Source of the DNA: a virus
Strand: one strand, 5' to 3'
Length of the DNA: 37,834 nt
IMG/VR virus record: IMGVR_UViG_3300036804_000178
Coordinates: 1 to 37,834 of that record
Numbering within the stretch: the stretch's first letter is position 1; each line of letters begins with the position of its first letter. The notes beneath the pieces are model-generated. The model made no database searches. It saw nothing but the letters and a program-made list of their open reading frames with translations, and was not told where the DNA came from. The position numbers and the translations under genes were made by a program. This document shows positions 7,339 through 15,125 of this stretch, one piece after another.

Positions 7339-8586
7339 TCATATTACGTCAGGCACGATGACGCACCACTCGGGCCGCACCATGAGCGAGCCGAAGAGGA
7401 TGTCGAGGCGGGTGATGAACTGATCGGACAGCACGGCGTAGTCGGTGATCATGCGCAGGCTGATGCCGTCGTAGGTCTCGCGTGCAACCTCATGCACGCC
7501 GCGCGGCAGCTCCAGCTCGGCGGTCGCCATCGTCACCGCCTCGGCGTAGTAGGCGAAGTTGCGGCGATAGACGGAAGATGCAGGCGTCACCACGGAGATT
7601 GCTGCGCCGTTCGCGGGACTTACATCCACCGTCTGGAACGGCACCGGGTTCCACGCGGGCGGCGGGCTGGCGTTGGTCGCGCCCGGCGTGATCGGCGGAT
7701 AGATCGGGATGCTGGTAGCCCCTGCGGCAACGTTGGCGGTGACGCAGAACTGGCAGAGCGTGTTGTTACTCTGATTCGTCACCCGGTTGACGCTGTTGAC
7801 GCCTGCTATGGTGATGATGTCGCCGGCAACCAGCGGCCCTGCAAGCGCTGTCGTGGTCAGCGCTGCACCGGTCTGGTTGGCGCCAGCGACGGTCGGCGCG
7901 GTGCCATAAGCCCCTGTTACGTGGTTGATGACGGTCTGGTCCATTCCCCAGTCGAACCCGAGCGTGTCGACTGTGATAGTGCCGCGGATATACTGGTCGG
8001 AGATCTTCACCTGCGGGTTGAACAGGCCCATCAGGCCGGTGACGGTGCGTGCCTGTGTCATCGGATCGAGCACGATGAAGCGGTCGTTGCGCGGCGCACC
8101 GTTCTGATCAAGCAATGCGCCGGCAGCAAGCCACGTGCCGGCAGTCGGGCTGATCATGTTGCTCGACGTATCGGTGTTCTGCGCAAAGTTGGAGGCGCTG
8201 TTGATGTTCTGCATGATGGCGGTGGCGACGCCGCCTGCCAGCTTGTTAACCGCTGGTGCCAGGATGCGCTGCGAGTAGTCGTCGAGAGAGAGCGCACGGT
8301 CTGCGGACGAGAACGACACGTCGACGCCCATCTGGGTGGCGAGGACGAGCGTTGTCATCTGCTCGTTGGTGCCTTGCGGCACGGCTGTCGGCCCGGTGCG
8401 CAGCACGTAATCGTTGGGCAGCCTGATGCGCAGCTGCTGGCCGATCTTGGCGCCCGAGCGACCGAATTCTGAGTCATACTGACGACCGATCGTGCGCAGG
8501 AACCAGTTGGAGTTACGGAAGAGGCGAACGGCCTCCCGCGTAATCATGTCGATGGTGAGCAGGGCGTTGCCTGTTGTGCCGCTCAT
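7339..8586 (-). CDS. Major capsid protein (P22 gp5-like)
   Basis: A 415-residue protein (P22 coat is 430). ATG at 8586 follows a strong ribosome site (GGGGAGG). The N-terminus (LLTIDMITREAVRLFRN) and the phrase MGVDVSFSSADRALSLDDYSQR followed by the long helix APAVNKLAGGVATAIMQNI match the N-arm and spine helix of the HK97 fold in P22-type coats. The phrase GPLVAGDIITIAGVNSVNR matches the P22 insertion domain region (MKRGDKISFAGVKFL). It lies directly after the scaffold gene. It assembles into the procapsid with the scaffold and is likely the most highly made late protein. A 347-bp leader with tandem repeats precedes it. Confidence 0.9.
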   Translation of the reverse strand: MSGTTGNALLTIDMITREAVRLFRNSNWFLRTIGRQYDSEFGRSGAKIGQQLRIRLPNDYVLRTGPTAVPQGTNEQMTTLVLATQMGVDVSFSSADRALSLDDYSQRILAPAVNKLAGGVATAIMQNINSASNFAQNTDTSSNMISPTAGTWLAAGALLDQNGAPRNDRFIVLDPMTQARTVTGLMGLFNPQVKISDQYIRGTITVDTLGFDWGMDQTVINHVTGAYGTAPTVAGANQTGAALTTTALAGPLVAGDIITIAGVNSVNRVTNQSNNTLCQFCVTANVAAGATSIPIYPPITPGATNASPPPAWNPVPFQTVDVSPANGAAISVVTPASSVYRRNFAYYAEAVTMATAELELPRGVHEVARETYDGISLRMITDYAVLSDQFITRLDILFGSLMVRPEWCVIVPDVI

Positions 8587-8933
8587 GTGGCGCGCCTCCC
8601 CAGCATTCACGGGCGGCAGCCACAAGAAGGGCGCGCAGGCTCGTGATGCTATGTGATCCGGTTGACGGGATCAGCGCGTTTCGGAGCCCGCGCAGACGGC
8701 CAGCATCGCTTGACCGAGCGAAGAGCGGCGCCCTGTTTCGGAGCCGGGGGCGACGGGCCGACATCACCCTACCCGGGCGAAGACGGGCGCCCCTGTTTCG
8801 GAGCCGGGGGCGACGGGCCAGCATCCCTCGCGAACAGGCACGGGGCTTGCGGTGGAGAAGCGCAGTTGCCGCGCCTCCCCACGAGGGAAGGCGGCAACGC
8901 TAGTCCAGTTGTGTTCTCTCTGTAAAGCGCAAC
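8587..8933. promoter_or_regulatory. 347-bp untranslated region between scaffold and coat genes
   Basis: No convincing gene is seen on either strand; open frames here have skewed Arg-rich translations created by the repeats. It contains three imperfect copies of a 57-60 bp unit (listed separately) and ends with the coat ribosome site. It may hold a separate promoter, a terminator/antiterminator or an mRNA-stabilising leader that lets coat be made in excess over scaffold. This is the longest gene-free stretch in the lytic arm. Confidence 0.55.
8678..8819. repeat. Three tandem imperfect copies of a ~60-bp repeat before the coat gene
   Basis: The core GTTTCGGAGCC begins at 8678, 8735 and 8795. 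The second and third copies share 29 identical bases (8731-8759 and 8791-8819) exactly 60 bp apart; the first copy is diverged. Between cores are related segments (GGGCGAAGACGGGCG, GAGCGAAGAGCGGCG). On the minus strand each of the last two cores can fold into a short hairpin (CGCCC...GGGCG) around a CGGCTCCGAAACA loop. Not CRISPR: the spacing unit is not made of unrelated spacers. Confidence 0.85.
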
Positions 8934-9791
8934 CTAACGCGAGATGCGGCTGCCAAGGCGCTCCTCGCGGTCGCGCGTGCGGATGAACTCCGCCATCGAC
9001 ATCTGGTTGAGCGGACGTGCAGGCGCTCGGGGATGCCCCCCGATCGGGGCACGCGGCTCCGGTGCCTGGGTCGCAGCCGGGGGCGGCATCGGCGGCGCTG
9101 CAGGGGTGCCGTTGGCCGCATGGCCTCCGAGCGAGAGGCGCGCCAGTTCCACCGCCATCGCCATCGGCGGCAGCGAGAGGATGCGGGATGCGTTCTCCAT
9201 GTCGCCGGCCAGCGCGCGGTAGACCTTGTGCCCGTCCGGCAGGTTGGTGATCGCGGCGAGCGCGTCGGGCCGGTTGCCAAAGCCTACGGCGTTGAGGCTT
9301 CTGACCGCCTCGTCCATGCCCTCGCCGAACTCCTGGCGCCCCTTGGTGTAGAGGTCGTTGCAGGCGGCGTTGAACTGACGCTGGCGCTCCTCCTGGCGCA
9401 CCTGCTCGCGCGCTTGCTCGAGCGTATCGGGCTGCGCCGGTTGTCCCTGGTAGCTCTGCGGCTGCTGGCGCTGGCGTTCGTACTCGGCAAGCCGGCGCTC
9501 GGCCTCTTCGGCCCTGAGCCGCGCTTCGAACTTCTCCCGCGTCAGCCGGTCCAGCCGGCCCTTGAGGTCGGTCGAGAGCTGCTCCGGCTCAGGGGGTGCC
9601 TCGCGCGGCGCCTCTGCGGGGGCCTGGAGCGGCTCCTGCTCGGGAGGGAGGCCAGCAGCAGGCGCTGCCGCGGCGGGCGGTGGCGGCTCCGGCGGCGGCG
9701 CTGGCGTGGGACGTGGGGGCGGCGGCGGCGGGATTGCTGTTTCCGGCTCCCCGCCCAATGGCGGTGCGTCCTGGCGGATGCGGCCACTCAT
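8934..9791 (-). CDS. Scaffold protein
   Basis: A 285-residue hydrophilic protein directly upstream of the coat gene, similar in length to P22 gp8 (303). Residues 15-75 are almost pure Pro/Ala/Glu (disordered). Residues 75-150 are a strongly charged helix/coiled coil (LTREKFEARLRAEEAERRLA onward, REQVRQEERQRQF). The C-terminal end is basic (FIRTRDREERLGSRISR), as expected for the coat-binding helix-loop-helix of scaffolds. ATG at 9791 has a GAGGAG ribosome site. The protein should guide procapsid assembly and leave before packaging. Identification rests on position, build and charge pattern, not on a diagnostic motif. Confidence 0.75.
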   Translation of the reverse strand: MSGRIRQDAPPLGGEPETAIPPPPPPRPTPAPPPEPPPPAAAAPAAGLPPEQEPLQAPAEAPREAPPEPEQLSTDLKGRLDRLTREKFEARLRAEEAERRLAEYERQRQQPQSYQGQPAQPDTLEQAREQVRQEERQRQFNAACNDLYTKGRQEFGEGMDEAVRSLNAVGFGNRPDALAAITNLPDGHKVYRALAGDMENASRILSLPPMAMAVELARLSLGGHAANGTPAAPPMPPPAATQAPEPRAPIGGHPRAPARPLNQMSMAEFIRTRDREERLGSRISR

Positions 9792-9813
9792 GACGGTTGC
9801 TCCTCATCGGTGC

Positions 9814-10134
9814 TCACATGTAGGGCACCTCTTGCTGCGGCGGCTGCTGCATCATCATCAGCGCCATCGGGTTGTCGTTCTGGTCGGGCGCCATCAGCGG
9901 GTTGCGCTGCGTCTCGTAGCCCAGCAACTGCTGCCAGAACGCCGGAGCGGCCTGCTGCGGCAGTTGGAACTGCGGCAGGTCAGCCTGCAGCGGCGCCGGC
10001 ACCGCAACGCGCTGCATCGGCGCGCGGCGCAGATTCTGCTCGCTGGAGAGGCGCTGCAGGTACTGCACGAAGGGCGACGCCTGCTGCTGGCTCTGCGCAG
10101 GGGCTGCCGTTGCGTCGAGTGCTCCCGCGGCCAT
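9814..10134 (-). CDS. Small Gln/Pro/Met-rich head-region protein
   Basis: A 106-residue protein; ATG at 10134 overlaps the upstream stop as TGATG. Composition is unusual: many Gln, Pro, Ala and Met (LMAPDQNDNPMALMMMQQPP near the end). The start (MAAGALDATAAP) resembles the MSAGAL starts of two ejection-region proteins. No family recognised. It lies between portal and scaffold in a run of small proteins; a minor head protein or assembly factor is inferred. Confidence 0.6.
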   Translation of the reverse strand: MAAGALDATAAPAQSQQQASPFVQYLQRLSSEQNLRRAPMQRVAVPAPLQADLPQFQLPQQAAPAFWQQLLGYETQRNPLMAPDQNDNPMALMMMQQPPQQEVPYM

Positions 10135-10766
10135 CAGCCGGTCGGCCCTGTCATCCAGTTGCCCGTAGCCATCTGCTGCTGCTGGCCCGGCGTCCCCCCG
10201 TACATCCCCGTATTGACCACGTTGGCAATGGACATCGGCAGATTCTCGCTCTGGCTTGGCGACAGCCCGAAATACTGCGTCAGTGCCTGCTCTTCCGGCG
10301 TCAGGTTGCCGGTCAGGTAGCCCTGCGCATTGACCGTCGCATAAGGGCTGCCGGGGGTCGTGACAGCCTCGTTGGTGTAGGTCGGCGTCGTGGTACCCTG
10401 GCCCATCTGGTTGAGGATCAGGCTGTAGTAGGGGTTGGACGGGTTGGCCCCGGCCAGCGGGCTCGCCTCGATGTTGTTGGAGAGCGTCAGCGGGTTGGAC
10501 GAGGGCGTGATCCCGAGCGCCGACAGCCCTGACGCAGCAGCCCCGCCCGGCGCGCCCTGCCCGGTGAGCCAGGGGATCGTGGGCGAGAACGCCGAGCCGG
10601 TCTGCACCAGCTGGTTCGTGGTCGTTGCCTGATTCGCCGGATTGCTGCCCTGCCCCGCACCAGTGAAATAGCCCTGCCACTGCTGCAGCTGCTGCGGCGT
10701 CAACGCACTGTATTGCTGGCCAACTCCAGTTCCCGCAAACCCAGCAGTGGGATCAGCCGCGGCCAT
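10134..10766 (-). CDS. Gly/Asn/Thr-rich protein between portal and scaffold
   Basis: A 210-residue low-complexity protein rich in Gly, Ala, Asn, Thr, Gln and Tyr, without Cys, with no clear membrane segment. Phrases such as ALTPQQLQQWQGYFTG, SNPYYSLILNQMGQG and LTPEEQALTQYFGLSPSQ suggest short amphipathic helices separated by flexible loops, a build shared with internal virion proteins. It starts one base after the stop of the upstream gene and is coupled to the 106-residue gene. No family name can be given; an internal or minor capsid protein is inferred from place and composition. Confidence 0.65.
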   Translation of the reverse strand: MAAADPTAGFAGTGVGQQYSALTPQQLQQWQGYFTGAGQGSNPANQATTTNQLVQTGSAFSPTIPWLTGQGAPGGAAASGLSALGITPSSNPLTLSNNIEASPLAGANPSNPYYSLILNQMGQGTTTPTYTNEAVTTPGSPYATVNAQGYLTGNLTPEEQALTQYFGLSPSQSENLPMSIANVVNTGMYGGTPGQQQQMATGNWMTGPTG

Positions 10767-10767
10767 C

Positions 10768-11037
10768 TCAGCCGAAGATGTAGCGATACAGCGTCGCCGC
10801 CACGTTAGAGGTCACCGTAATCCCGTCCGAGACGATGAACATGGCCGGGGCTGCTGCTCCCGCGCCTGGAGGCTGCGCCTGGAAGACTGCCGTCCCACCG
10901 CCGTCAACCGCCGTGCCAACAGCGAGCCACAGCCCCTTCGGCACGATCGAGCCGGCAGCGACCGTGACGGGGCTGGTGTAGACGATGCCGCCGACGACGT
11001 TGCCGTGCGACACGCCTGGGGTGAGTGTTGTGCTCAT
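10768..11037 (-). CDS. Small beta-rich protein downstream of portal (possible decoration protein)
   Basis: An 89-residue protein with a strong ribosome site (GGGAGGAA) before ATG 11037. The sequence is all short strands and Gly turns (VGGIVYTSPVTVAAGSIVPKG, LWLAVGTAVDG, DGITVTSNVAATLYRYIFG), fitting a small beta-sandwich or barrel. It begins MSTTLTPG, like several other structural proteins here. A decoration, spike-base or head-fibre role would fit, but I recognise no family. Confidence 0.6.
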   Translation of the reverse strand: MSTTLTPGVSHGNVVGGIVYTSPVTVAAGSIVPKGLWLAVGTAVDGGGTAVFQAQPPGAGAAAPAMFIVSDGITVTSNVAATLYRYIFG

Positions 11038-11062
11038 GTGACGTTCCTCCCTGTTTGCTCGC

Positions 11063-13462
11063 TCATGGTCTCGGGCCGGTCACGCCGCGGAACGGCGGGG
11101 CGCCGGGTGGTCGCTGGATCGGCGGACGCTGGGGCGAGAGCGACGCCATCTGGCCGCCGGTCAGTGCGGACGGTATCTGCGGCTGCCCCGCTCCGTTGAC
11201 CGGCGGGGGCGGTCCCGGCCCCTGCATCACGTTCTGCTGCTGCATCCTCTGCAGGTCGCCCATCGCCGCGTTGGAGACCGGCGCCATGCCGCTCTGCTTC
11301 AGCGCGTCCTGCACCATCTGGCCGATCAGCAGGCGCACCTCGGTCGCGTCGGCATACGGGCTGTCGGTATCCTTCATCGACAGCAGCGTACCAAGGCGCT
11401 TGGTGGTCGCCTCGTAGGCGTCGATGTCCTTTTGCTCGTCCTTGCCCTTGACCTTCATCTCGGCGACCGCCAGGCGCTCTGAAAGCAGCGCGACGTGCGC
11501 CTGCGCGCCCTGCAGTTGCTGCTGCATGGCCTGCTCCTGCGGCGTCGGACCGGTGCCCAGCGCCTGCGGCGGCACGAGGCGCTGCAGCCGCTCCGCCAGC
11601 TCCTCGGCCATCGGGAAGTCGGCTGCCTTGAACAAGAGGTCGCCGGCGACGTTCATCACCTGCGGCGCGGTGGCGATGATCTGGTGGAACGCCTCGAACG
11701 CTTGCTGCCGCTTGGTGGCGTAGGCCGGCCCCACGTCCGCCTGCACCTCGTACTTGCCCACAGTAGGGTTGAAGATGCGCGTCACGCTGGCGGTCAGCGC
11801 CTGCTGCGGCGTCGGCGGCGTGAGACCGCCTGCGGCCTGCGCCTGCGCCGGGTTGGGCACGTGCTGCAGCGCCTGGCGCTGGGTCGGGTCTAAGACCACG
11901 CGGTCGACGCTGCCATCTGGCGCAAGGATCTGCATAATGCGCCGCGTGTCATAGATCTTCGGGATGAGGTCGAGCAGGATGCGCCCGGTGAAGCGGATCG
12001 CGATCGCCAGGTTGTCGACGTAGTGATACGTGCTGTTGTCGCCCTGCCGCTGGCGCAGCGCGATCGCCTTGCCCGACTGCTCCGCCGGCTGCGGCTGGCC
12101 CATCGAGGGCTGGTACTGACCGCTGACCATGGCCATCTCGGACTGCGCGATCTGCATGCCCTGGATGTAGGCCTGCGGCATCTGCGGCGGCTGCTGGCGC
12201 TGCGGTGGCGGCAGCGGCTGGCCCTGATCATCACGCGCGTTATAGGGCAGCACGCTGTGGTTCTCGGTGTTCGCCGTGTCCCAGTAGCCCTGGAACGTCT
12301 CGATCGATTCCGCCGCGGCGACGTACGGGGTTTTGGATTGCAGCGCTACGCTCTCAACGCCGCTCGAGGTCCAGAAGTTATATATGCGCTGTGGATCTTT
12401 AAGGGCGCGCACATGGCCTTTGCGCTCGAGCTGGCCGTTGATGACCGTCTCCTCGCCCACCACGCGCACTAGCGGGATGTAGCGCCCCGGCCAGCGTGCC
12501 CTATCGACGATCTCCCCTCCCACGATCTTGAACCACTCGATGCGGTCCTCGCGCAGCGTGCGCTTACGTAAGCTCGCCGCGCGCATCTGCGCTAAGGCCT
12601 CGCCGCCCTCGACCTCGCTTTCGCGCATTGTCGAGCCGTCCATCAGCAGATGCAGCGTGTCGTCGCGCAGCGAGCGGCGGTAATACTCGGCGACCCTGAC
12701 GTGGTCCTCGGTCAGCCAGCCGCCGGGGATGACCTGGCCGGCGAACGTCGCCTGCGGAATGCGGTCTTTGTACTCGGGATACTTAGCTTCGAATATCTCA
12801 CGCGTGACGTCATCGACAACGAAGGCATAGAGCGCGTCGGAGCCGTCGACCTCCTGGATGTCGGGGTCCATGTAGACCGAGAGCGCGTCGCCGATGCGCT
12901 GGATGCGGCAGCCGATCTCGAATGCGTCGGGGCTTTCGTACTGCGTAATGACGCGCCACCAGCCGATGCCGCCCTGCACCTGGTGCTCGGTCGCCGTGTC
13001 GTACGCCACCTGCGCGCTGGAGATGTACTCGATGTGGCGGATGACGCCCTCGTAGACGTCGGCGCTGGCCTTGGTCGCCTCATCGCTCACCGGGTTGATG
13101 CGGATTTGCGGCTTGTTCTGCTTCGCGTCGTTGATCACCTGCAAGCAGTGCTGCCGGGTCTTGTTCACCGTCAGGCTGGGCCGGCGCGCCGCGTCGCGGT
13201 CGGCAAACATCGTGTCGGGCCACTGCCAGTGGTTGTCGCTGTCGCCGTTGGCGAACTTCACGTCGTCGGTGAACGCGCTGCGAAAGCGGCCTTCCCAATC
13301 GATGACGCGGCGGAAGCGCTCGCGCACCTCGAACAGCGTATCCTCGTCGGTCTCCTCGCGGTCGTCGCTGCGCTCGCGTTCACGCTCGCCGAAGCGGGGC
13401 CGGGGCTCGCTGCGGTTCGCCGTGCTGCGCATGTCGATATAGGCGTTGGCGAGGTCGCTCAT
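11063..13462 (-). CDS. Portal protein (P22 gp1-like)
   Basis: A 799-residue protein (P22 portal 725). The N-terminal third has the features of P22-type portals: a charged start, FRRVIDWEGRFRSAFTDDVKFANGD, NHWQWPD, the phrase RPSLTVNKTRQHCLQVINDAKQNKPQIRINP, and the YDTATEHQVQGGIGWWRVIT segment. The clip/stem/crown region runs through VIPGGWLTEDHVRVAEYYRR and the long C-terminal helices (QQLQGAQAHVALLSERLAV). A Gln/Pro-rich C-terminus ends the protein. It forms the dodecameric DNA channel at one vertex, binding terminase, then the gp4- and gp10-like proteins. ATG at 13462 overlaps the upstream stop (ATGA). Confidence 0.92.
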   Translation of the reverse strand: MSDLANAYIDMRSTANRSEPRPRFGERERERSDDREETDEDTLFEVRERFRRVIDWEGRFRSAFTDDVKFANGDSDNHWQWPDTMFADRDAARRPSLTVNKTRQHCLQVINDAKQNKPQIRINPVSDEATKASADVYEGVIRHIEYISSAQVAYDTATEHQVQGGIGWWRVITQYESPDAFEIGCRIQRIGDALSVYMDPDIQEVDGSDALYAFVVDDVTREIFEAKYPEYKDRIPQATFAGQVIPGGWLTEDHVRVAEYYRRSLRDDTLHLLMDGSTMRESEVEGGEALAQMRAASLRKRTLREDRIEWFKIVGGEIVDRARWPGRYIPLVRVVGEETVINGQLERKGHVRALKDPQRIYNFWTSSGVESVALQSKTPYVAAAESIETFQGYWDTANTENHSVLPYNARDDQGQPLPPPQRQQPPQMPQAYIQGMQIAQSEMAMVSGQYQPSMGQPQPAEQSGKAIALRQRQGDNSTYHYVDNLAIAIRFTGRILLDLIPKIYDTRRIMQILAPDGSVDRVVLDPTQRQALQHVPNPAQAQAAGGLTPPTPQQALTASVTRIFNPTVGKYEVQADVGPAYATKRQQAFEAFHQIIATAPQVMNVAGDLLFKAADFPMAEELAERLQRLVPPQALGTGPTPQEQAMQQQLQGAQAHVALLSERLAVAEMKVKGKDEQKDIDAYEATTKRLGTLLSMKDTDSPYADATEVRLLIGQMVQDALKQSGMAPVSNAAMGDLQRMQQQNVMQGPGPPPPVNGAGQPQIPSALTGGQMASLSPQRPPIQRPPGAPPFRGVTGPRP

Positions 13463-13710
13463 GCTATCGGGCCGTTCTCAAGCAGCGCGGTTAGAAAACT
13501 ATGAAGAAACCTAACATCTTCAAAAGTGAGGTCTACACTGTCCGCCCAAGGATCGCTCTCACGGGGCGCCATTGGATCGCTCTGCAAAAATATGGAAACT
13601 GGACGGTCAAGCCCCGGATCGGAATATAACACGGCCACCAGCTGAGCCCTGTTACCGTCACCGTCAGGCACATGCAGCACAAACTTAGGACCGTCGAATG
13701 AGACGCTCAT
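13459..13710 (-). CDS. Small acidic protein before portal, unknown
   Basis: An 83-residue acidic protein with overlapping ATGA junctions on both sides. It has a beta-rich first half (FDGPKFVLHVPDGDGNRAQL) and a helical end (FEDVRFLHSFLTALLENG). No family recognised and no membrane segment. It is part of the accessory block between terminase and portal. The nearby coupling indicates expression with the late genes. Confidence 0.6.
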   Translation of the reverse strand: MSVSFDGPKFVLHVPDGDGNRAQLVAVLYSDPGLDRPVSIFLQSDPMAPRESDPWADSVDLTFEDVRFLHSFLTALLENGPIA

Positions 13711-14180
13711 GCCGCGGCCTCGGCAGCATAGCGCTCGACGTATGCCGCCATCGCGCGCAGTCGCTCAGGGTCATCGCCAGCAAGTCCCAGCGCCGAGTTG
13801 CACTTGGCACAGAGCAGCCCACGGATGCGCCCTGTTGTATGGCAATGATCAATGACGCGCCCCTTGCCGAGACCCAGGTCGGCTACGCAGATCGCGCACC
13901 TGTTCTTCTGCGCCGCAACCATCGCGGCGAAAGTCTCGTCAGTGAGACCATATTTGCGAGCGCGGTGCTCCCGCGCAAATCGTGCCACATTATCTGCCTT
14001 GGTAGCCCGATAATGTTTTTTGCTTCTTGCCGCATTACAGTCTCGGCACTGTGACGCAAGGCCGTCCTTCGTGTTGCGCGCCACGGAGAATTGCTCCGCA
14101 GGCAAGCGCCGCTCACACAAGCTGCATGTCCGCAGGGTCTCGGGAAACAACGTCAACCGCTCGCGTGAAATCCGTTTCAT
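13707..14180 (-). CDS. Endonuclease VII-like HNH nuclease with N-terminal zinc ribbon
   Basis: A 157-residue protein. N-terminal residues 19-48 form a zinc ribbon (C19-x2-C22 ... C45-x2-C48). The C-terminal domain matches phage recombination endonuclease VII: YGLTDETFAAMVAAQ (77-91), C95-x2-C98, VIDHCHTTGRIRGLLC with the catalytic D111-H112, then C124-x2-C127-N128 and LGLAGDDPERLRAMAAYV. T4 endonuclease VII resolves branched DNA before and during packaging; similar proteins also act as homing-type nicking enzymes. Its location next to terminase and portal fits clearing of branched DNA for packaging, but mobile insertion is also possible. A second, diverged copy lies at 28066-28554. Confidence 0.88.
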   Translation of the reverse strand: MKRISRERLTLFPETLRTCSLCERRLPAEQFSVARNTKDGLASQCRDCNAARSKKHYRATKADNVARFAREHRARKYGLTDETFAAMVAAQKNRCAICVADLGLGKGRVIDHCHTTGRIRGLLCAKCNSALGLAGDDPERLRAMAAYVERYAAEAAA

Positions 14181-14584
14181 GCTGCAATCCGCAATGCATT
14201 CGTATTGAAGCCGTAAAAAGGCTGAATGTCACCAATCCGATAATCACATGTAAGTTCCTCACCGGCTTCGATGTCTCTCAGGGCATCATGCGTTAATTGC
14301 GGGTCAAAGAGAGGCGCTTTGACTGCAACATTGGGATCATCAAGGTGGTTCATAAATCGGGCATCGTCCGAACATAGTATGTAATACCCCGTCGACGGGC
14401 ACTGCTGCGCGTATTTGTCCAAGAACTCCGCATTGCACATCTCGGCGCAGAAGCTCGGGGGCAGCATGACGTCGAAGCAGGGCATAAAGCGCCAAATAGG
14501 CGTCCCAGCTGCGATGCGCTCCACGGCAAAGCAACCGATTCCCTCGATCGGCGACGGGCGGAGCAGGGTGCGCACCAGCAGCAT
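14177..14584 (-). CDS. SET-domain protein (putative protein lysine methyltransferase)
   Basis: A 135-residue single-domain SET protein; ATG at 14584 overlaps the upstream stop (TGATG), so the longer frame is rejected. Seen motifs in order: the N-terminal SET strand with EGIGCFAVERIAAGTPIWRF (14-33), the cofactor/catalytic RFMNHLDDPN (76-85, the NH..N signature), and IEAGEELTCDYR (105-116), where Y115 is the catalytic tyrosine. These are the residues that bind S-adenosylmethionine and the target lysine channel. There is no pre-SET zinc region. It is coupled to the zinc-binding protein upstream and the endonuclease VII gene downstream. Such proteins occur in some alphaproteobacterial phages; the target is unknown. 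Confidence 0.85.
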   Translation of the reverse strand: MLLVRTLLRPSPIEGIGCFAVERIAAGTPIWRFMPCFDVMLPPSFCAEMCNAEFLDKYAQQCPSTGYYILCSDDARFMNHLDDPNVAVKAPLFDPQLTHDALRDIEAGEELTCDYRIGDIQPFYGFNTNALRIAA

Positions 14585-14928
14585 CAGGCGCTGCCCTGCG
14601 GCGGGGCGAACGTGAGGTGCGCGTGCTGCGCGGCCAGCTCGGTAAGCTCGAGGCGGTTGTGACGGTTGCCGCAGCGGCGGCAGATCACGCCGGCACCCCA
14701 GCCGCGGGCCGACGTGTTGCACACCAGCGCCATGTAGGCCGGGCGGTGCGCGATCTCGCTGTCGCAGATGATGCAGTGCACCTTGTGCGTGCGCATCAGG
14801 TCGTGCGTATGAACGACGGCGCAGATGGCATAGCGCTGCTCCTCGGTGCCGTCAGGACCGAACGCCTTGCCGATCGCGGCCTGCAGTTCGCGCCGTGTGT
14901 GCAGGATCGCGTGGTAGGGACCGGTCAT
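14584..14928 (-). CDS. Small zinc-binding protein
   Basis: A 114-residue protein. ATG at 14928 overlaps the stop of the 66-residue gene (ATGA). Two CxxC pairs (CIIC near residue 52 and CRRC near residue 83) flank a short strand region (YMALVCNTSARGWGAGVI), making a treble-clef or ribbon-like zinc site. The N-terminal half is helical (ILHTRRELQAAIGKAFGP, then EQRYAICAVVHTHDLM). It could bind DNA, RNA or a protein partner. It sits between terminase and the SET gene, with TGATG coupling to the latter, so the two may act together; this is inference. Confidence 0.62.
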   Translation of the reverse strand: MTGPYHAILHTRRELQAAIGKAFGPDGTEEQRYAICAVVHTHDLMRTHKVHCIICDSEIAHRPAYMALVCNTSARGWGAGVICRRCGNRHNRLELTELAAQHAHLTFAPPQGSA

Positions 14929-15125
14929 GCCCCGAGCCGCTTCTGCAGCTCGGCGTGGATGCGGTCCATCTCGGCCTCGAGCCACAAGAGGCCGCGGTGC
15001 GGCGCCTGCTTGCGGGCCTCGCGCAGCCTGCCGTAGGCCCAGGTGAGCTGGTTGAGCATAGTCGCATCGCTCGTCACCACAGGCCGCGTCATCTCGGTGT
15101 CGATGTCGTAGATGTCCACGCTCAT
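14925..15125 (-). CDS. Small helical protein after terminase
   Basis: A 66-residue protein coupled by ATGA overlaps to terminase upstream and to the zinc protein downstream. It has an acidic N-terminus (MSVDIYDIDTEM) and one long amphipathic helix pair (TMLNQLTWAYGRLREARK, LEAEMDRIHAELQKRLG). I recognise no family. Small helical proteins in this place may help packaging, but nothing proves it. Confidence 0.6.
   Translation of the reverse strand: MSVDIYDIDTEMTRPVVTSDATMLNQLTWAYGRLREARKQAPHRGLLWLEAEMDRIHAELQKRLGA

Noticed and set aside
8678-8819. Possible CRISPR array
   Set aside because: Only three copies, the repeat unit including the spacer is related between copies, and no cas gene is present.
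8513-8824. Minus-strand open frame over the coat leader repeats
   Set aside because: Its repeats (RRPRLRNR) are produced by the 60-bp DNA repeats, it runs out of frame into the coat gene, and composition is not protein-like.
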